Assembly (NCBI GenBank): GCA_019752515.1
Contig: JAIEMB010000007.1
Span: 48,363-112,362 of the forward strand
Source: Alphaproteobacteria bacterium
GTDB lineage: Bacteria; Pseudomonadota; Alphaproteobacteria; UBA9655
Length of the DNA stretch: 64,000 nt
Direction of reading: 5' to 3'
Below the pieces are notes generated by a model that was not told where the DNA came from, did no database searches, and saw nothing but the letters and a program-made list of their open reading frames with translations. Shown here one piece after another: positions 43,593 to 52,870 of this stretch (positions are counted from its first letter, which is position 1; every line of letters starts with the position of its first letter). The position numbers were made by a program, and so were the translations under genes.

Positions 43593-44338
43593 CTTTTACC
43601 CCTGACGATGATGACCGCTTATGGAGAGAAACCCAGCAAGAAAGTTGGTTTCGTTTTTCAACTCCTATACGGTATATTATCCTCTTAATCATTCTAGTGT
43701 TTCTAATTATTTGCGTATGGTATCTGTTTAATTTTACCAATAAAAGTTATAATAAAGTCGATATCCCTCTCATAAAAGCTGAAGAAACACCATCCAAAGT
43801 TAAGGCAGAAGACCAAGGTGTACCAGGCATCAAGCACCAAGACAAACTTGTATATGGTCGCATACGCGGTGATGAAGGCACTCCCCCCGTCGAGCATATT
43901 CTCCCAGATCCAGAAACCCCTACCGTTAAAATGGTTGAGCAATATAAACCCAATGATGGAGAACTTGAAAAAGGGGCTGAGCCCGATCCTAAAGGAGAAG
44001 GAAATATTTCTTCTTCAATCTCATCCATTTCCGATTTAATCCCTGAAGAAGATCCAGGTAAGAAACAACAACCTGAAAAGAAAATGGGAAAAGGAACAGT
44101 TTTTGTTCAATTAGGATCCTTAAAGAGCTACGACTTAGCTGAATCAGAATGGGCACGTCTTTCAAATAAACACAAAGACGTTTTTGCTAACCTTAAGCCA
44201 ACTATTCAAAAAGTAGATTTAGGGGAAGAGAAAGGAATTTATTACCGCCTACGCACAGGTTATGAAACATCTGAACAAGCAACAACTGCCTGTTCAACTC
44301 TGAAAGAAAGAAAGGTAGAATGCCTTGTCATTCACTGA
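43589..44338 (+). CDS. SPOR-domain membrane protein
   Basis: A 249-residue bitopic protein: a cytosolic N-terminus, one membrane segment at about residues 28-50, a long Pro/Glu/Lys-rich periplasmic linker, and a C-terminal SPOR domain from about residue 168 (FVQLGSLKSYDLAESEWARL, YYRLRTGYETSEQATTACSTL, CLVIH). SPOR domains bind denuded peptidoglycan glycan at the septum. The order argS-SPOR-nagZ is usual in alphaproteobacteria. Overlaps argS by 4 bases and nagZ by 14. Confidence 0.88.
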   Translation: MTFTPDDDDRLWRETQQESWFRFSTPIRYIILLIILVFLIICVWYLFNFTNKSYNKVDIPLIKAEETPSKVKAEDQGVPGIKHQDKLVYGRIRGDEGTPPVEHILPDPETPTVKMVEQYKPNDGELEKGAEPDPKGEGNISSSISSISDLIPEEDPGKKQQPEKKMGKGTVFVQLGSLKSYDLAESEWARLSNKHKDVFANLKPTIQKVDLGEEKGIYYRLRTGYETSEQATTACSTLKERKVECLVIH

Positions 44339-45254
44339 ATTGCCCTCATCTGTCATTTTTGGTTGCTCAGGTCTTTCCTTAACCCATGAAGAAAGGATAT
44401 TTTTTGAAGAAAGCAAACCTCTAGGCTTCATCCTTTTTAAACGAAACATCCAAGATAAAACGCAGTTAAAGGCTTTGATTGAGGACTTAAAATCAACAAT
44501 AAATCATTCTAATCCCCCTATTCTCATCGATCAAGAAGGCGGAAGAGTTGCGCGACTTATAGAACCTCACTGGCCCCACTTCCCTTCCAGTGCAGACCTT
44601 GCCAAAGGAAATCTTAAAGAGGCCAAAACGCGGATCTATGAAAACTATGCTCAAATTGCCAAGCAATTAAGAGACGTTGGAATTACGGTTAACTGCGCGC
44701 CCGTTCTCGATTTGAATGTTAAGGGCGCTGATCCAATTATGGGAGACCGTACTTTCAGTTCTGATCCTTATATAGTTGCTGAATTGGGTGCTGTTGCTAT
44801 AAAGGCTCTTCAAGAGGGCGGCATTATTCCTATTATGAAGCACATCCCAGGTCATGGCCCAGCAACCTGTGACAGCCATGAAAAATTACCCATTGTAACA
44901 CTTTCTTACAAAGATCTTAAACCTCACTTTGAACCTTTTAAAGCCAATGCATCTTGTCCTTGGGCCATGACAGCTCACATTGTTTATACGGCAATTGATC
45001 CTTATCTGCCTGCAACTCAATCGTTTCTCGTCATAGAAGAAATTATTCGCAATGAAATTGGTTTTAACGGCTTTCTCATCAGTGATGACTTGGGCATGAA
45101 GGCCCTCTCAGGGTCATTCGCGGAACGCGCTCGCTTTTCTCTTGAAGCGGGATGTGACGCCGTTTTGCATTGTTCGGGCAAAATGGATGAAATGCTAGAC
45201 GTTATGCAGGGACTTACTCCCTCTTTACCTTCTTTACAAAGGCAGAGTCTCTAA
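44325..45254 (+). CDS. nagZ: Beta-N-acetylhexosaminidase NagZ
   Basis: A 309-residue glycoside hydrolase family 3 enzyme acting in the cytosol on muropeptides imported by AmpG. It has PPILIDQEGGRVARL, GDRTFSSDPYIVAELG, the His/Asp dyad in MKHIPGHGPATCDSHEKLP, and the catalytic Asp in LISDDLGMKAL. The start is TTG at 44325 with AAAGG 10 bases upstream, inside the SPOR gene end. It shares one base with the next gene. Confidence 0.93.
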   Translation: MSFTELPSSVIFGCSGLSLTHEERIFFEESKPLGFILFKRNIQDKTQLKALIEDLKSTINHSNPPILIDQEGGRVARLIEPHWPHFPSSADLAKGNLKEAKTRIYENYAQIAKQLRDVGITVNCAPVLDLNVKGADPIMGDRTFSSDPYIVAELGAVAIKALQEGGIIPIMKHIPGHGPATCDSHEKLPIVTLSYKDLKPHFEPFKANASCPWAMTAHIVYTAIDPYLPATQSFLVIEEIIRNEIGFNGFLISDDLGMKALSGSFAERARFSLEAGCDAVLHCSGKMDEMLDVMQGLTPSLPSLQRQSL

Positions 45255-45913
45255 TGGATATTCTAGCTCGTATCTTAATTTTCGGAATCCCTATTATCTT
45301 AGCCATCACACTTCATGAAGCAGCCCATGGTTTTGTAGCCCTTCGTTATGGCGATGACACAGCTAAACGACTGGGACGTGTATCCTTAAATCCGTTACGT
45401 CACGTAGACCCTATTGGAACTATTTTGCTCCCTGGTCTCCTTCTCCTTATCGGGTCTCCAGTACTGTTTGGCTATGCTAAACCTGTTCCTGTCAACTTTA
45501 ATCGTCTCCACCATCCACGTAGAGATAGCGTTTACGTTGCAGGTGCTGGTCCTGCAATGAATATTCTTCTTGCTTTTATCTCAGCCCTCTTTTTCCATTT
45601 ACTTATCTTTTTCCCTCCTGGGGCCAGTGATTTTCTTCAAGAAATGCTTACTGTTTCATTATTTATCAATGTCACGCTTGCTGTTTTTAACATGCTACCC
45701 ATCCCTCCCTTAGACGGTGGGAGGGTGGCGGTAGGACTGCTACCAAATACATTAGCTATCCCCTTAGCCCGCATAGAACCTTATGGAATACTGATCATTT
45801 TTGGACTTCTTTTGATTCCACCTCTCCTTGGTTTTAATGTGTTAAGTTGGCTTATTCTGCATCCTATTCATGCGATAATTGACCTTATTTCGCTTTTAGC
45901 TGGATTATCGTAA
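45254..45913 (+). CDS. Site-2 protease family (M50) membrane metalloprotease
   Basis: A 219-residue membrane protein with the zinc motif HEAAH (His21, Glu22, His25) in the first segment, and the second metal site NMLPIPPLDGGR, where Asp is the third ligand. It belongs to the short S2P group without PDZ domain (YwhC/Rip-like). Substrates are unknown; such proteases cut membrane-embedded proteins in regulation. Start overlaps the nagZ stop by one base (TAATG). Followed by tatA. Confidence 0.9.
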   Translation: MDILARILIFGIPIILAITLHEAAHGFVALRYGDDTAKRLGRVSLNPLRHVDPIGTILLPGLLLLIGSPVLFGYAKPVPVNFNRLHHPRRDSVYVAGAGPAMNILLAFISALFFHLLIFFPPGASDFLQEMLTVSLFINVTLAVFNMLPIPPLDGGRVAVGLLPNTLAIPLARIEPYGILIIFGLLLIPPLLGFNVLSWLILHPIHAIIDLISLLAGLS

Positions 45914-45958
45914 AAAAAAGGTTATATTAACTTATATTTTTAATGAGGAGTTATTTTT

Positions 45959-46150
45959 ATGGGATTAAGTTTTAGTCACATTCTTCTTGTCCTTGTGGTT
46001 ATTTTAGTTGTTTTCGGCGCTGGAAGACTCCCATCTATTATGACAGATTTAGCAAAAGGATTAAGAGCCTTCAAAGATGGTCTTAAAGATGGAGAAGATA
46101 AGCCTCACTTGTTGTCAGACAACTCAAAAAAATCAGAGAAAGACACATGA
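45959..46150 (+). CDS. tatA: Twin-arginine translocase subunit TatA
   Basis: A 63-residue TatA/E protein: one N-terminal membrane helix ([20 protein letters not shown]), the hinge and amphipathic helix [19 protein letters not shown] and an acidic/basic tail. It forms the Tat pore. ATGA overlaps tatB. The preceding GAGGAG at 45943-45948 supports the start. Confidence 0.93.
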   Translation: MGLSFSHILLVLVVILVVFGAGRLPSIMTDLAKGLRAFKDGLKDGEDKPHLLSDNSKKSEKDT

Positions 46151-46368
46151 GTTTGGCGGGTTGGGCTGAAATTTTATTTATAGCTCTCATTGCATTTGTC
46201 ATTATTGGCCCTAAAGATCTTCCTAAAATTCTTTTTGCTATAGGGCGATTTGCTCAAGTGCTGCGAAACCTTTCACACGAATTTATGAAGGAATTCAATG
46301 CCATTCATCATGTGAAGGAAATTGAAGATAACAACACACAAAGAAAAGAAGAAAGGATCCAACCATGA
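46147..46368 (+). CDS. tatB: Twin-arginine translocase subunit TatB
   Basis: A 73-residue TatB: membrane helix [21 protein letters not shown] with the typical conserved Glu8 and the GPKDLP hinge, then a charged amphipathic helix ([18 protein letters not shown]). TatB binds TatC and Tat signal peptides. It is short for a TatB. It overlaps tatA and the following gene by ATGA in both directions. Confidence 0.87.
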   Translation: MSLAGWAEILFIALIAFVIIGPKDLPKILFAIGRFAQVLRNLSHEFMKEFNAIHHVKEIEDNNTQRKEERIQP

Positions 46369-47516
46369 AGAATATTTTTATTGCCTGTTCTCTATTTTTG
46401 GCAATGAACTCTGAAGCTTTTGCAGTAAAACTTTATCTACTTTCCAACCATGGCAATGCAGGAGATCATAATCAACTCTTGGGTATTCAACGGGCTCTAT
46501 CCAAACTGTCTCCTGAGAAAATCCCTTTTGAAGACTTGGATACCAAACAAACGACTTCGTCCGAAATAAAGCAAAAAGTAGAAGATGATCTCCAAACACA
46601 AAAGGTCATCGTAGTTGGATCAGGCGAAGGAGGAATTGATGGAATTGAAGCCCTTGAAGCACTTCCTCAAAATCCTCAACTTATTACGTGCTTAACCTCT
46701 CATATGTTTTTAGACAGATATACGAACCTAGAAAAGATTAATTTTATTGCCCTGCCCATCCATGATTTCACTGCTATGGATAAAGCTCTTGGTGAGAGAT
46801 TAATTACGACAGTAGGCGTTGCTCATAACCGTAATGCAAAAACAGCAGAAAAGACCTATCAAGAATATAAATCTGAGCTCCCTCAAGCAGACGCTTATTT
46901 AGGAGTTGTTTTAGGTGGGGATGCGCCTGTTCCTCCTCCCGTTAAAGACATAAAGCTCTTTACTACAGACGACGCTAAAAGGATCGCAACCTACGTCATA
47001 CAACAGGCAAAAGCTACTAACGCCTGTGTTCTTGTTCTCAATGGTCCTCGTACAGGAAAACATACACCCGATAAACAAGAAATCCCTACCGCCCACAGAA
47101 ATGGGCATTTGGACGCCGTTACAGCTCACTTTAAAGAGATTCTTCTCTCCCAACTTCCAGCTGATAAGGTGAAGGTATTTGATTTTCAGTTTAATGAAAA
47201 ACCACCTTACAATGCGTTTGATCTTGCCTTAGGTGCGGCAAACGCAACACATAGTCAAATATTCATACCTGCTGAATCCACATCTATGGCTTCTGAAGCT
47301 ATTGATACGATGCCTCCGAATAGCGTCATTCTCTATGAGAATAGTGCCATGAATGAAGTCCACTATGCCCATATGAACAGTGAGCTAAATGCAAGACGCG
47401 CATCCATTTTGAAAGATTACAAAGAGATTATCACTCCAGTTGCAGATACAGGTGAGGCTAAATCCAGCGCCTCTGCTGTTATTGCGAAGAAATTATGGGA
47501 AGCGATTAATCTGTAA
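46365..47516 (+). CDS. Secreted ELM1-like (DUF1022-type) protein inside the tat operon
   Basis: A 383-residue protein with a signal peptide ([20 protein letters not shown]). The body resembles the mitochondrial fission ELM1/DUF1022 family: SNHGNAGDHNQLLGIQRAL at the start, a Rossmann-like VIVVGSGEGG, LGVVLGGDAP, ACVLVLNGPRTGKHTPDK in the middle and a glycosyltransferase-like end with ATHSQIFIPAESTSMASEAID. Bacterial ELM1-family proteins are normally cytosolic. The gene is coupled to tatB (ATGA) and lies 24 bases before tatC, so it is part of the operon. Function unknown; the family assignment is by pattern only. Confidence 0.6.
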   Translation: MKNIFIACSLFLAMNSEAFAVKLYLLSNHGNAGDHNQLLGIQRALSKLSPEKIPFEDLDTKQTTSSEIKQKVEDDLQTQKVIVVGSGEGGIDGIEALEALPQNPQLITCLTSHMFLDRYTNLEKINFIALPIHDFTAMDKALGERLITTVGVAHNRNAKTAEKTYQEYKSELPQADAYLGVVLGGDAPVPPPVKDIKLFTTDDAKRIATYVIQQAKATNACVLVLNGPRTGKHTPDKQEIPTAHRNGHLDAVTAHFKEILLSQLPADKVKVFDFQFNEKPPYNAFDLALGAANATHSQIFIPAESTSMASEAIDTMPPNSVILYENSAMNEVHYAHMNSELNARRASILKDYKEIITPVADTGEAKSSASAVIAKKLWEAINL

Positions 47517-47540
47517 GTAAAAGGTATTCAATTTAGGCTT

Positions 47541-48290
47541 ATGCAAAAACCTCTCCTTGAGCACTTAATGGAGTTAAGGCTCCGATTAATTTATGCCCTT
47601 TTGGCCTTAGGGGTAGGAATTATTGCATGCTACCCTTTTACGTCTTACATTTTCCAATTTTTAACGGAACCTCTTTGGCAAGCCATGGGAGAAAGTGAAG
47701 GTCGCCGCATCATTTATACAGGCCTTACAGAAGCTTTCGTCACTTACCTTAAGCTTGCCTTTTTTGGAGGGTTCATTATTACCCTTCCTTTTATTCTTTG
47801 GCAGTTTTGGCTTTTTATTGGGCCCGGCCTTTACATCCAAGAACGGAGAATTGTTTGGCCTTTTCTCTTCACAAGTCCGCTTCTGTTCTTAATGGGAGCA
47901 AGCCTTGCCTACTATGTTGTTTGCCCTTGGGCTTGGCAATTTTTTCTTAGTTTTGAAATGCCCGCATCCTCAACCGGACTCTCTATAGAGCTTGAAGCAA
48001 GGATGAGTGAATATCTTTCCCTTATGCTCAAGCTTATCCTCGCTTTTGGTCTGTGTTTTCAGCTCCCCCTTCTTATCCTTGGTTTTTTTAAGCTGGGTGT
48101 TATTAGCCTTGAATCCCTAAAACGTCAGCGTAAATATGCTTTTCTTGTCATCGTTATTGTGGCAGCAATCATCACACCTCCTGACCTTATTAGTCCATTA
48201 AGCTTAATTATTCCTCTTTATGCCCTCTATGAAATTTCTATAGGTCTGGTAAAGATATCATTGAAAAGGAAAGGACTGAATCGTGCTTGA
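47541..48290 (+). CDS. tatC: Sec-independent protein translocase TatC
   Basis: A 249-residue TatC with six membrane segments. It opens LLEHLMELRLRLIYALLALGVG (the signal-peptide binding region with the conserved Glu in MELR), has the FVTYLKLAFFGGFIITLPFILWQFWLFIGPGLY block and IITPPDLISPLSLIIPLYALYEISI. It receives Tat substrates with TatB. It overlaps serS by 8 bases. Confidence 0.95.
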   Translation: MQKPLLEHLMELRLRLIYALLALGVGIIACYPFTSYIFQFLTEPLWQAMGESEGRRIIYTGLTEAFVTYLKLAFFGGFIITLPFILWQFWLFIGPGLYIQERRIVWPFLFTSPLLFLMGASLAYYVVCPWAWQFFLSFEMPASSTGLSIELEARMSEYLSLMLKLILAFGLCFQLPLLILGFFKLGVISLESLKRQRKYAFLVIVIVAAIITPPDLISPLSLIIPLYALYEISIGLVKISLKRKGLNRA

Positions 48291-49560
48291 TGTTAAATGG
48301 ATTAGAGAAAACCCAGAAGCTTTTGATCAAGCTTTAAAAAATCGAGGCCTTGAACCTCTTTCGAATCAGATCCTTATCATTGATGAAACGAGACGCAATG
48401 CTATTCAGTTAACCCAAGATTTGCAAACTCAACGCAACCTTTTGGCCAAACAAATAGGTGAGTTAAAGCGCAGGGGAGAAAATGCAGATTCCTTCATGAA
48501 TAAGGCCAATGATTTGAGAGAACGCCTTGCACAAGAAGAGTTAACGGTTAAAGCTCTTGAGGAAAAACTTAAAAACGCTTTAGACCTTGTCCCTAACATT
48601 CCCGCCCCTGATGTTCCTATAGGAACAGAAGACGTTCCTATTCATCACTGGGGTGAAAAACCTATTTTTTCCTTTGAGCCCAAGCAACATTTTGAACTAG
48701 GTGAAGCTATGGGACTTATGAATTTTGAGGAGGCCGCTAAAATCTCAGGAGCGCGGTTTGTGGTCCTTAAAGGAGATCTCGCTCGTCTTGAGAGAGCTCT
48801 CGGTTCTTTCATGCTCGATGTTCACACGCAAGAGTATGGGTATTTGGAAGTGTCTCCCCCCTATATGGTCCGAGCCCAGTCAATGTATGGCGTAGGACAG
48901 CTTCCAAAATTTGCTGAAGATGCTTTCGTCACCACCAACAACTATTGGCTTATACCAACAGCCGAAGTGCCCCTTACAAATTTAGTCGCCGAAGATATTC
49001 TTAATGAAAAAGAATTGCCTTTACGGTTTGTTGCCTACACACCTTGTTTTCGTTCTGAAGCAGGATCGGCTGGGCGAGATACACGTGGAATGATTCGCTT
49101 ACACCAATTTCATAAAGTAGAACTCGTCAGCGTAACCTCGCCAGAAGCTTCTGAGGCGGAACATCAAAGAATGCTTACTGCGGCCCAATCCATTCTAGAG
49201 CGCCTTAAAATTCATTATCGTACGATCGTTTTGTGCACCCAAGAAATGAGTATTTGCTCTCAAAAAACCTATGACATCGAAGTCTGGCTTCCCGGACAGA
49301 ACACATATAGGGAAATTTCCAGCTGCTCTAATTTTGGTGATTATCAGGCTCGCCGCATGAATACACGTTTTCGGGAAGCACATGAAAGTAAAAAAACGCG
49401 GTTTGTCTCTACACTTAATGGTTCAGGCCTTGCCGTAGGACGTACTTTGGTGGCAATTTTAGAAAACTACCAACAAGAAGATGGATCTGTTATGATCCCT
49501 GATGTATTAAAGTCTTATATGGGAGGTGAAACCTTCCTTAGAGCGAAAAAGGTGGAGTGA
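48283..49560 (+). CDS. serS: Seryl-tRNA synthetase
   Basis: A 425-residue class II synthetase: N-terminal coiled-coil arm (about 30-110), motif 2 around FRSEAGSAGRDTRGMIRLHQFHKVE, and motif 3 NGSGLAVGRTLVAILENYQ. GTG start at 48283 is coupled to tatC. It charges tRNA-Ser. The stop overlaps the next gene by one base. Confidence 0.96.
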   Translation: MLDVKWIRENPEAFDQALKNRGLEPLSNQILIIDETRRNAIQLTQDLQTQRNLLAKQIGELKRRGENADSFMNKANDLRERLAQEELTVKALEEKLKNALDLVPNIPAPDVPIGTEDVPIHHWGEKPIFSFEPKQHFELGEAMGLMNFEEAAKISGARFVVLKGDLARLERALGSFMLDVHTQEYGYLEVSPPYMVRAQSMYGVGQLPKFAEDAFVTTNNYWLIPTAEVPLTNLVAEDILNEKELPLRFVAYTPCFRSEAGSAGRDTRGMIRLHQFHKVELVSVTSPEASEAEHQRMLTAAQSILERLKIHYRTIVLCTQEMSICSQKTYDIEVWLPGQNTYREISSCSNFGDYQARRMNTRFREAHESKKTRFVSTLNGSGLAVGRTLVAILENYQQEDGSVMIPDVLKSYMGGETFLRAKKVE

Positions 49561-50798
49561 TGAAGCGTTCTGTGTTTTTATGTGTATTGAGTTGTTCCTT
49601 AGGCCTAAGTGAGGCTGTTTTTGCGACACCTGCAAAGCAAGTTATTGTAGGACCTGATGATACGGTCTATGGAATTGCCTACAATAACGGTATCCCTACG
49701 CGTGCTCTTATTTCTGCAAATAATCTTAAAGCACCTTATGCGCTTTCAAAAGGTCAGGTTCTTATCATTCCTGCACCCAATGAACATGTTGTAGGAACGG
49801 GTGAATCCCTTCAAACCATTGCAGAAGAATATGGTGTAAAAGTTGATGTTCTAGCCCAAGAGAACGGCATTTCTTCTCCTTTTTTTGTAAAGCAGGGAGA
49901 CCATCTTACAATCCCTTCTCGAGATACGGAGTCCCTTTCGGAAGCTCTGCAACCAAATCAAAAAATTATGACTTCTTCTTTAGCTCCTCTTCCTTTAGTA
50001 AAAACATTGCCAGCAGATAACAAAGCAAGTTCTTCCTCTTCTTCACTTGCCCCTCTACCAACTCCACAAGAAAAGCCCTCATCTCCTTTACCTGAAGACC
50101 TAGCAGCAGAACTCGCGCAAGAAAAAGGCGCCTTAAAAGCCCCCTCAACGCCAGGAAGTCCTACTTCTGCAGGGAGTTTACCTAAACCCGTGCTCATGGG
50201 TAATTTAGCCCAGAAAAATGCAGGCGCCCCTATCACTCCCCTTGTTGATTCCATTGATGTCGAAAAAGAAACTAAAAAACCAAAGAAAGAAGCAAAAAAA
50301 GACAATAACAATGACATGAAAGAGAATAAAGAAAAAGAATCCAAAAAAGAAGAATCTGATGTAAAGAAAGATCAAAAAGAAGTTAAAAAGGAGGAATCTC
50401 CACGCAAAGAAAAAGAAGAAGAAATAAAGACAACTCTCTTTATTTGGCCTGTTGAAGGTAAAGTTATCGGTAAATTTGCCTCAGGGGGGAAAAACGACGG
50501 AATTAACATCAAAGTCCCTGAAGGAACGTCTGTTAAAGCAGCCGCTGATGGTGAAGTTATGTATTCAGGGAGTGAGCTCAAAGGTTTTGGAAATCTTCTC
50601 CTTATTAAGCATGCAGAAGGCTGGATGACGGCGTACGCTCATAATTCTGAGTTGCTTGTTACAAAAGGAGATAAGGTTAAGCAAGGTGATACAATCGCTA
50701 AATCCGGAAAAACAGGTGATGTTAATGAGCCACAGTTGCATTTTGAAGTCAGAAAAGGAAAACAACCCATTGATCCTTTGACCAAACTTGAGTCATAA
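49560..50798 (+). CDS. nlpD: NlpD-like LysM and M23 (LytM) murein hydrolase activator
   Basis: A 412-residue exported protein: signal peptide to about residue 25, two LysM repeats (DTVYGIAYNNGIPTRALISA near 35-77 and ESLQTIAEEYGVKVDVLAQE near 82-125), a Ser/Pro linker, a very Lys/Glu-rich segment (about 230-290), and a C-terminal LytM domain. The LytM metal site is degenerate: the first His of HxGxD is replaced (NDGINIKVP), while TAYAHNS and LHFEVRKG are kept, as in NlpD of E. coli, which activates amidases instead of cutting murein. It lies between serS and yajC as in many alphaproteobacteria, but surE and pcm are missing. Confidence 0.88.
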   Translation: MKRSVFLCVLSCSLGLSEAVFATPAKQVIVGPDDTVYGIAYNNGIPTRALISANNLKAPYALSKGQVLIIPAPNEHVVGTGESLQTIAEEYGVKVDVLAQENGISSPFFVKQGDHLTIPSRDTESLSEALQPNQKIMTSSLAPLPLVKTLPADNKASSSSSSLAPLPTPQEKPSSPLPEDLAAELAQEKGALKAPSTPGSPTSAGSLPKPVLMGNLAQKNAGAPITPLVDSIDVEKETKKPKKEAKKDNNNDMKENKEKESKKEESDVKKDQKEVKKEESPRKEKEEEIKTTLFIWPVEGKVIGKFASGGKNDGINIKVPEGTSVKAAADGEVMYSGSELKGFGNLLLIKHAEGWMTAYAHNSELLVTKGDKVKQGDTIAKSGKTGDVNEPQLHFEVRKGKQPIDPLTKLES

Positions 50799-50836
50799 AT
50801 GGATATAACTATTTAACACAAACGAAAGAGGACCAT

Positions 50837-51268
50837 ATGTACTTTCTATCTTTTATTGCCCCTGCTCAAGCACAAGCCGCAGGAACCAGTGTTGGAGGAT
50901 TTGATTTTATGTCATTGCTTCCGCTTGTCCTTATATTTGCAGTTTTTTATTTCTTTTTGATCCGTCCCCAGCAAAAAAAAGCTCAACAGCAAAAGGAACT
51001 TTTGAATTCCTTAAGAAGAGGCGATCGCATCATTACCAGCGGTGGAATTATCGGTGTCATTTCAAAAGTCGTTAATGATCAAGAAATTCAAGTTGAAATT
51101 GCTGAAGGTGTAAAAGTCCGCGTTGCACGGGCCATGGTCGCTGACCTTCTATCTAAGTCAGAGCCTGTTTCCGAAATCGTTGAAGAAAAGAAATCGTCAG
51201 AAGATAGGAAACCAACTGCTAAGGTAGCAGCAAAGAAAACGGTTGGTCGACAAAAAAAGTCTTCCTAA
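50837..51268 (+). CDS. yajC: Preprotein translocase subunit YajC
   Basis: A 143-residue Sec accessory protein with one membrane helix (LLPLVLIFAVFYFFLIRPQQKK) and the LRRGDRIITSGGIIGVISKV block; the C-terminus is a Lys-rich tail longer than in E. coli YajC. It joins SecDF at SecYEG. Followed by secD and secF. Confidence 0.94.
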   Translation: MYFLSFIAPAQAQAAGTSVGGFDFMSLLPLVLIFAVFYFFLIRPQQKKAQQQKELLNSLRRGDRIITSGGIIGVISKVVNDQEIQVEIAEGVKVRVARAMVADLLSKSEPVSEIVEEKKSSEDRKPTAKVAAKKTVGRQKKSS

Positions 51269-51292
51269 TTTAACAACAAGTGGGCAGCAACA

Positions 51293-52858
51293 ATGATTCA
51301 TATCCCCTTATGGAGAACCCTTCTTACTGTAGGCGTTTGTCTTTTAGGAATTATATTTGTCAGCCCTAATTTTTTCACCCGAGAACAATTGGAGCATTTT
51401 CCAAGTTGGTTTCCAAAGAGCAAAGTTGTTCTTGGCCTTGATTTGCAGGGTGGCGCCCACTTACTTCTCGAAGTAGATTTTGACGCCGTTCTTAAAGACC
51501 AAATGACGAGTCTGGCTGATGCTACCCGCACAGTGCTTCGCAAGGAGAGAATTGGCTACCGAGGACTTGCTACAAAAAATGATGCGGTCATTTTAACATT
51601 GCGTAATCCTGATGATTTAGAAAAAGCAAAGACCGTTTTAAAACAGAATGAGCGGGACATCGAAATCACATCCACTCCAGAAGGACAATTAACTCTAAGT
51701 CTTAATGAAAATACGATTAGTGAGCGAAAAAAATCTGCCCTTGCCCAATCTATTGAAATTGTACGCCGTAGAGTTGATGAGACAGGAACAGCTGAGCCTT
51801 TTATCCAACGTCAAGGCGAAGATCGCATTCTCGTTCAATTGCCTGGTCTTGATGACCCCACTCGGATAAAAAACCTCCTCGGTAAAACAGCAAAACTTCA
51901 ATTCCGTTTTGTAGACACCTCTGTTACTGCTGAACCAGGCAAACCTACCCCTGGAAACGATGTTCTTCCATCCCAAGACAAGGAAGAAGGCCATGTTGTT
52001 CACTATGCTGTCAAAAAACAAGCTATCGTGAGTGGCGAAAATTTAGTAGATGCTCAGCCAGGTTTTGACCAGTATAACCGTCCTATTGTCTCTATAAGAT
52101 TTGATTCCTTAGGAGCTAAAAAATTTGGGGATGCAACCAAAAACAATGTCGGAAGACCGTTTGCCATCGTTTTAGATAATAAAGTTCTAAGTGCACCGCG
52201 AATCAATGAACCTATCTTAGATGGGCATGCTCAAATTTCTGGGTCTTTTACGGTTCAGGAGGCCCAAGACCTTGCACTCTTAATGCGTGCCGGCGCTCTC
52301 CCCGCCCCTTTAAAAATTCTAGAAGAACGAACAGTTGGCCCAGGTTTAGGTGCTGACTCCATCGCATCTGGTGAATATGCAACCATTATTGCTATCCTTA
52401 TGGTAGCGGCGTTTATGTTCATAGCTTACTCTTTTTTTGGCGCAATCGCCAATATTGCCGTTGTTTTTAATCTTCTTCTTTTATTTGCAGCTCTCTCAGT
52501 AACTCACGCCACTCTCACTCTTCCTGGTATTGCAGGTATTGCTTTGACAATTGGTATGGCTGTGGATGCGAATGTCCTCATAAACGAACGTATTAAGGAA
52601 GAAATTCGCTTGGGACGAAAAATGTTAAGTGCCATTGATGCGGGCTATAACCGCGCAATGACCACCATTATTGACTCGAACCTTACAACCCTTATTGGAG
52701 TGGGCTTGTTATATTATTTTGGAGCAGGTCCTACACGGGGGTTTGCTGTAACCACATCGATTGGTATTATTATTTCTATGTTTACAGCTATTTCTTTGAC
52801 TAAACAAATTGTCGCGTGGTGGATTAATTGGAAACGCCCCACACGCCTTCCCATTTAA
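51293..52858 (+). CDS. secD: Protein-export membrane protein SecD
   Basis: A 521-residue RND-family subunit: first membrane segment, periplasmic P1 domain starting GLDLQGGAHLLLEVDFD, then the six-segment core with LPAPLKILEERTVGPGLGADSI, IALTIGMAVDANVLINERIKEE (the proton-path Asp) and STTLIG-like TTIIDSNLTTLIGVGLL. It uses the proton gradient to help complete export. It lies 24 bases after yajC and 12 before secF. Confidence 0.96.
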   Translation: MIHIPLWRTLLTVGVCLLGIIFVSPNFFTREQLEHFPSWFPKSKVVLGLDLQGGAHLLLEVDFDAVLKDQMTSLADATRTVLRKERIGYRGLATKNDAVILTLRNPDDLEKAKTVLKQNERDIEITSTPEGQLTLSLNENTISERKKSALAQSIEIVRRRVDETGTAEPFIQRQGEDRILVQLPGLDDPTRIKNLLGKTAKLQFRFVDTSVTAEPGKPTPGNDVLPSQDKEEGHVVHYAVKKQAIVSGENLVDAQPGFDQYNRPIVSIRFDSLGAKKFGDATKNNVGRPFAIVLDNKVLSAPRINEPILDGHAQISGSFTVQEAQDLALLMRAGALPAPLKILEERTVGPGLGADSIASGEYATIIAILMVAAFMFIAYSFFGAIANIAVVFNLLLLFAALSVTHATLTLPGIAGIALTIGMAVDANVLINERIKEEIRLGRKMLSAIDAGYNRAMTTIIDSNLTTLIGVGLLYYFGAGPTRGFAVTTSIGIIISMFTAISLTKQIVAWWINWKRPTRLPI

Positions 52859-52870
52859 AGAGAGGCTCCT

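Noticed and set aside
43703..44028. Long minus-strand frames across the SPOR gene
   Set aside because: They are shadows of the Pro/Glu-rich linker; no ribosome binding sites or protein-like motifs.
49958..50344. 128-codon minus-strand frame over nlpD
   Set aside because: It mirrors the low-complexity Lys/Glu and Ser-rich region of nlpD and has no independent support.
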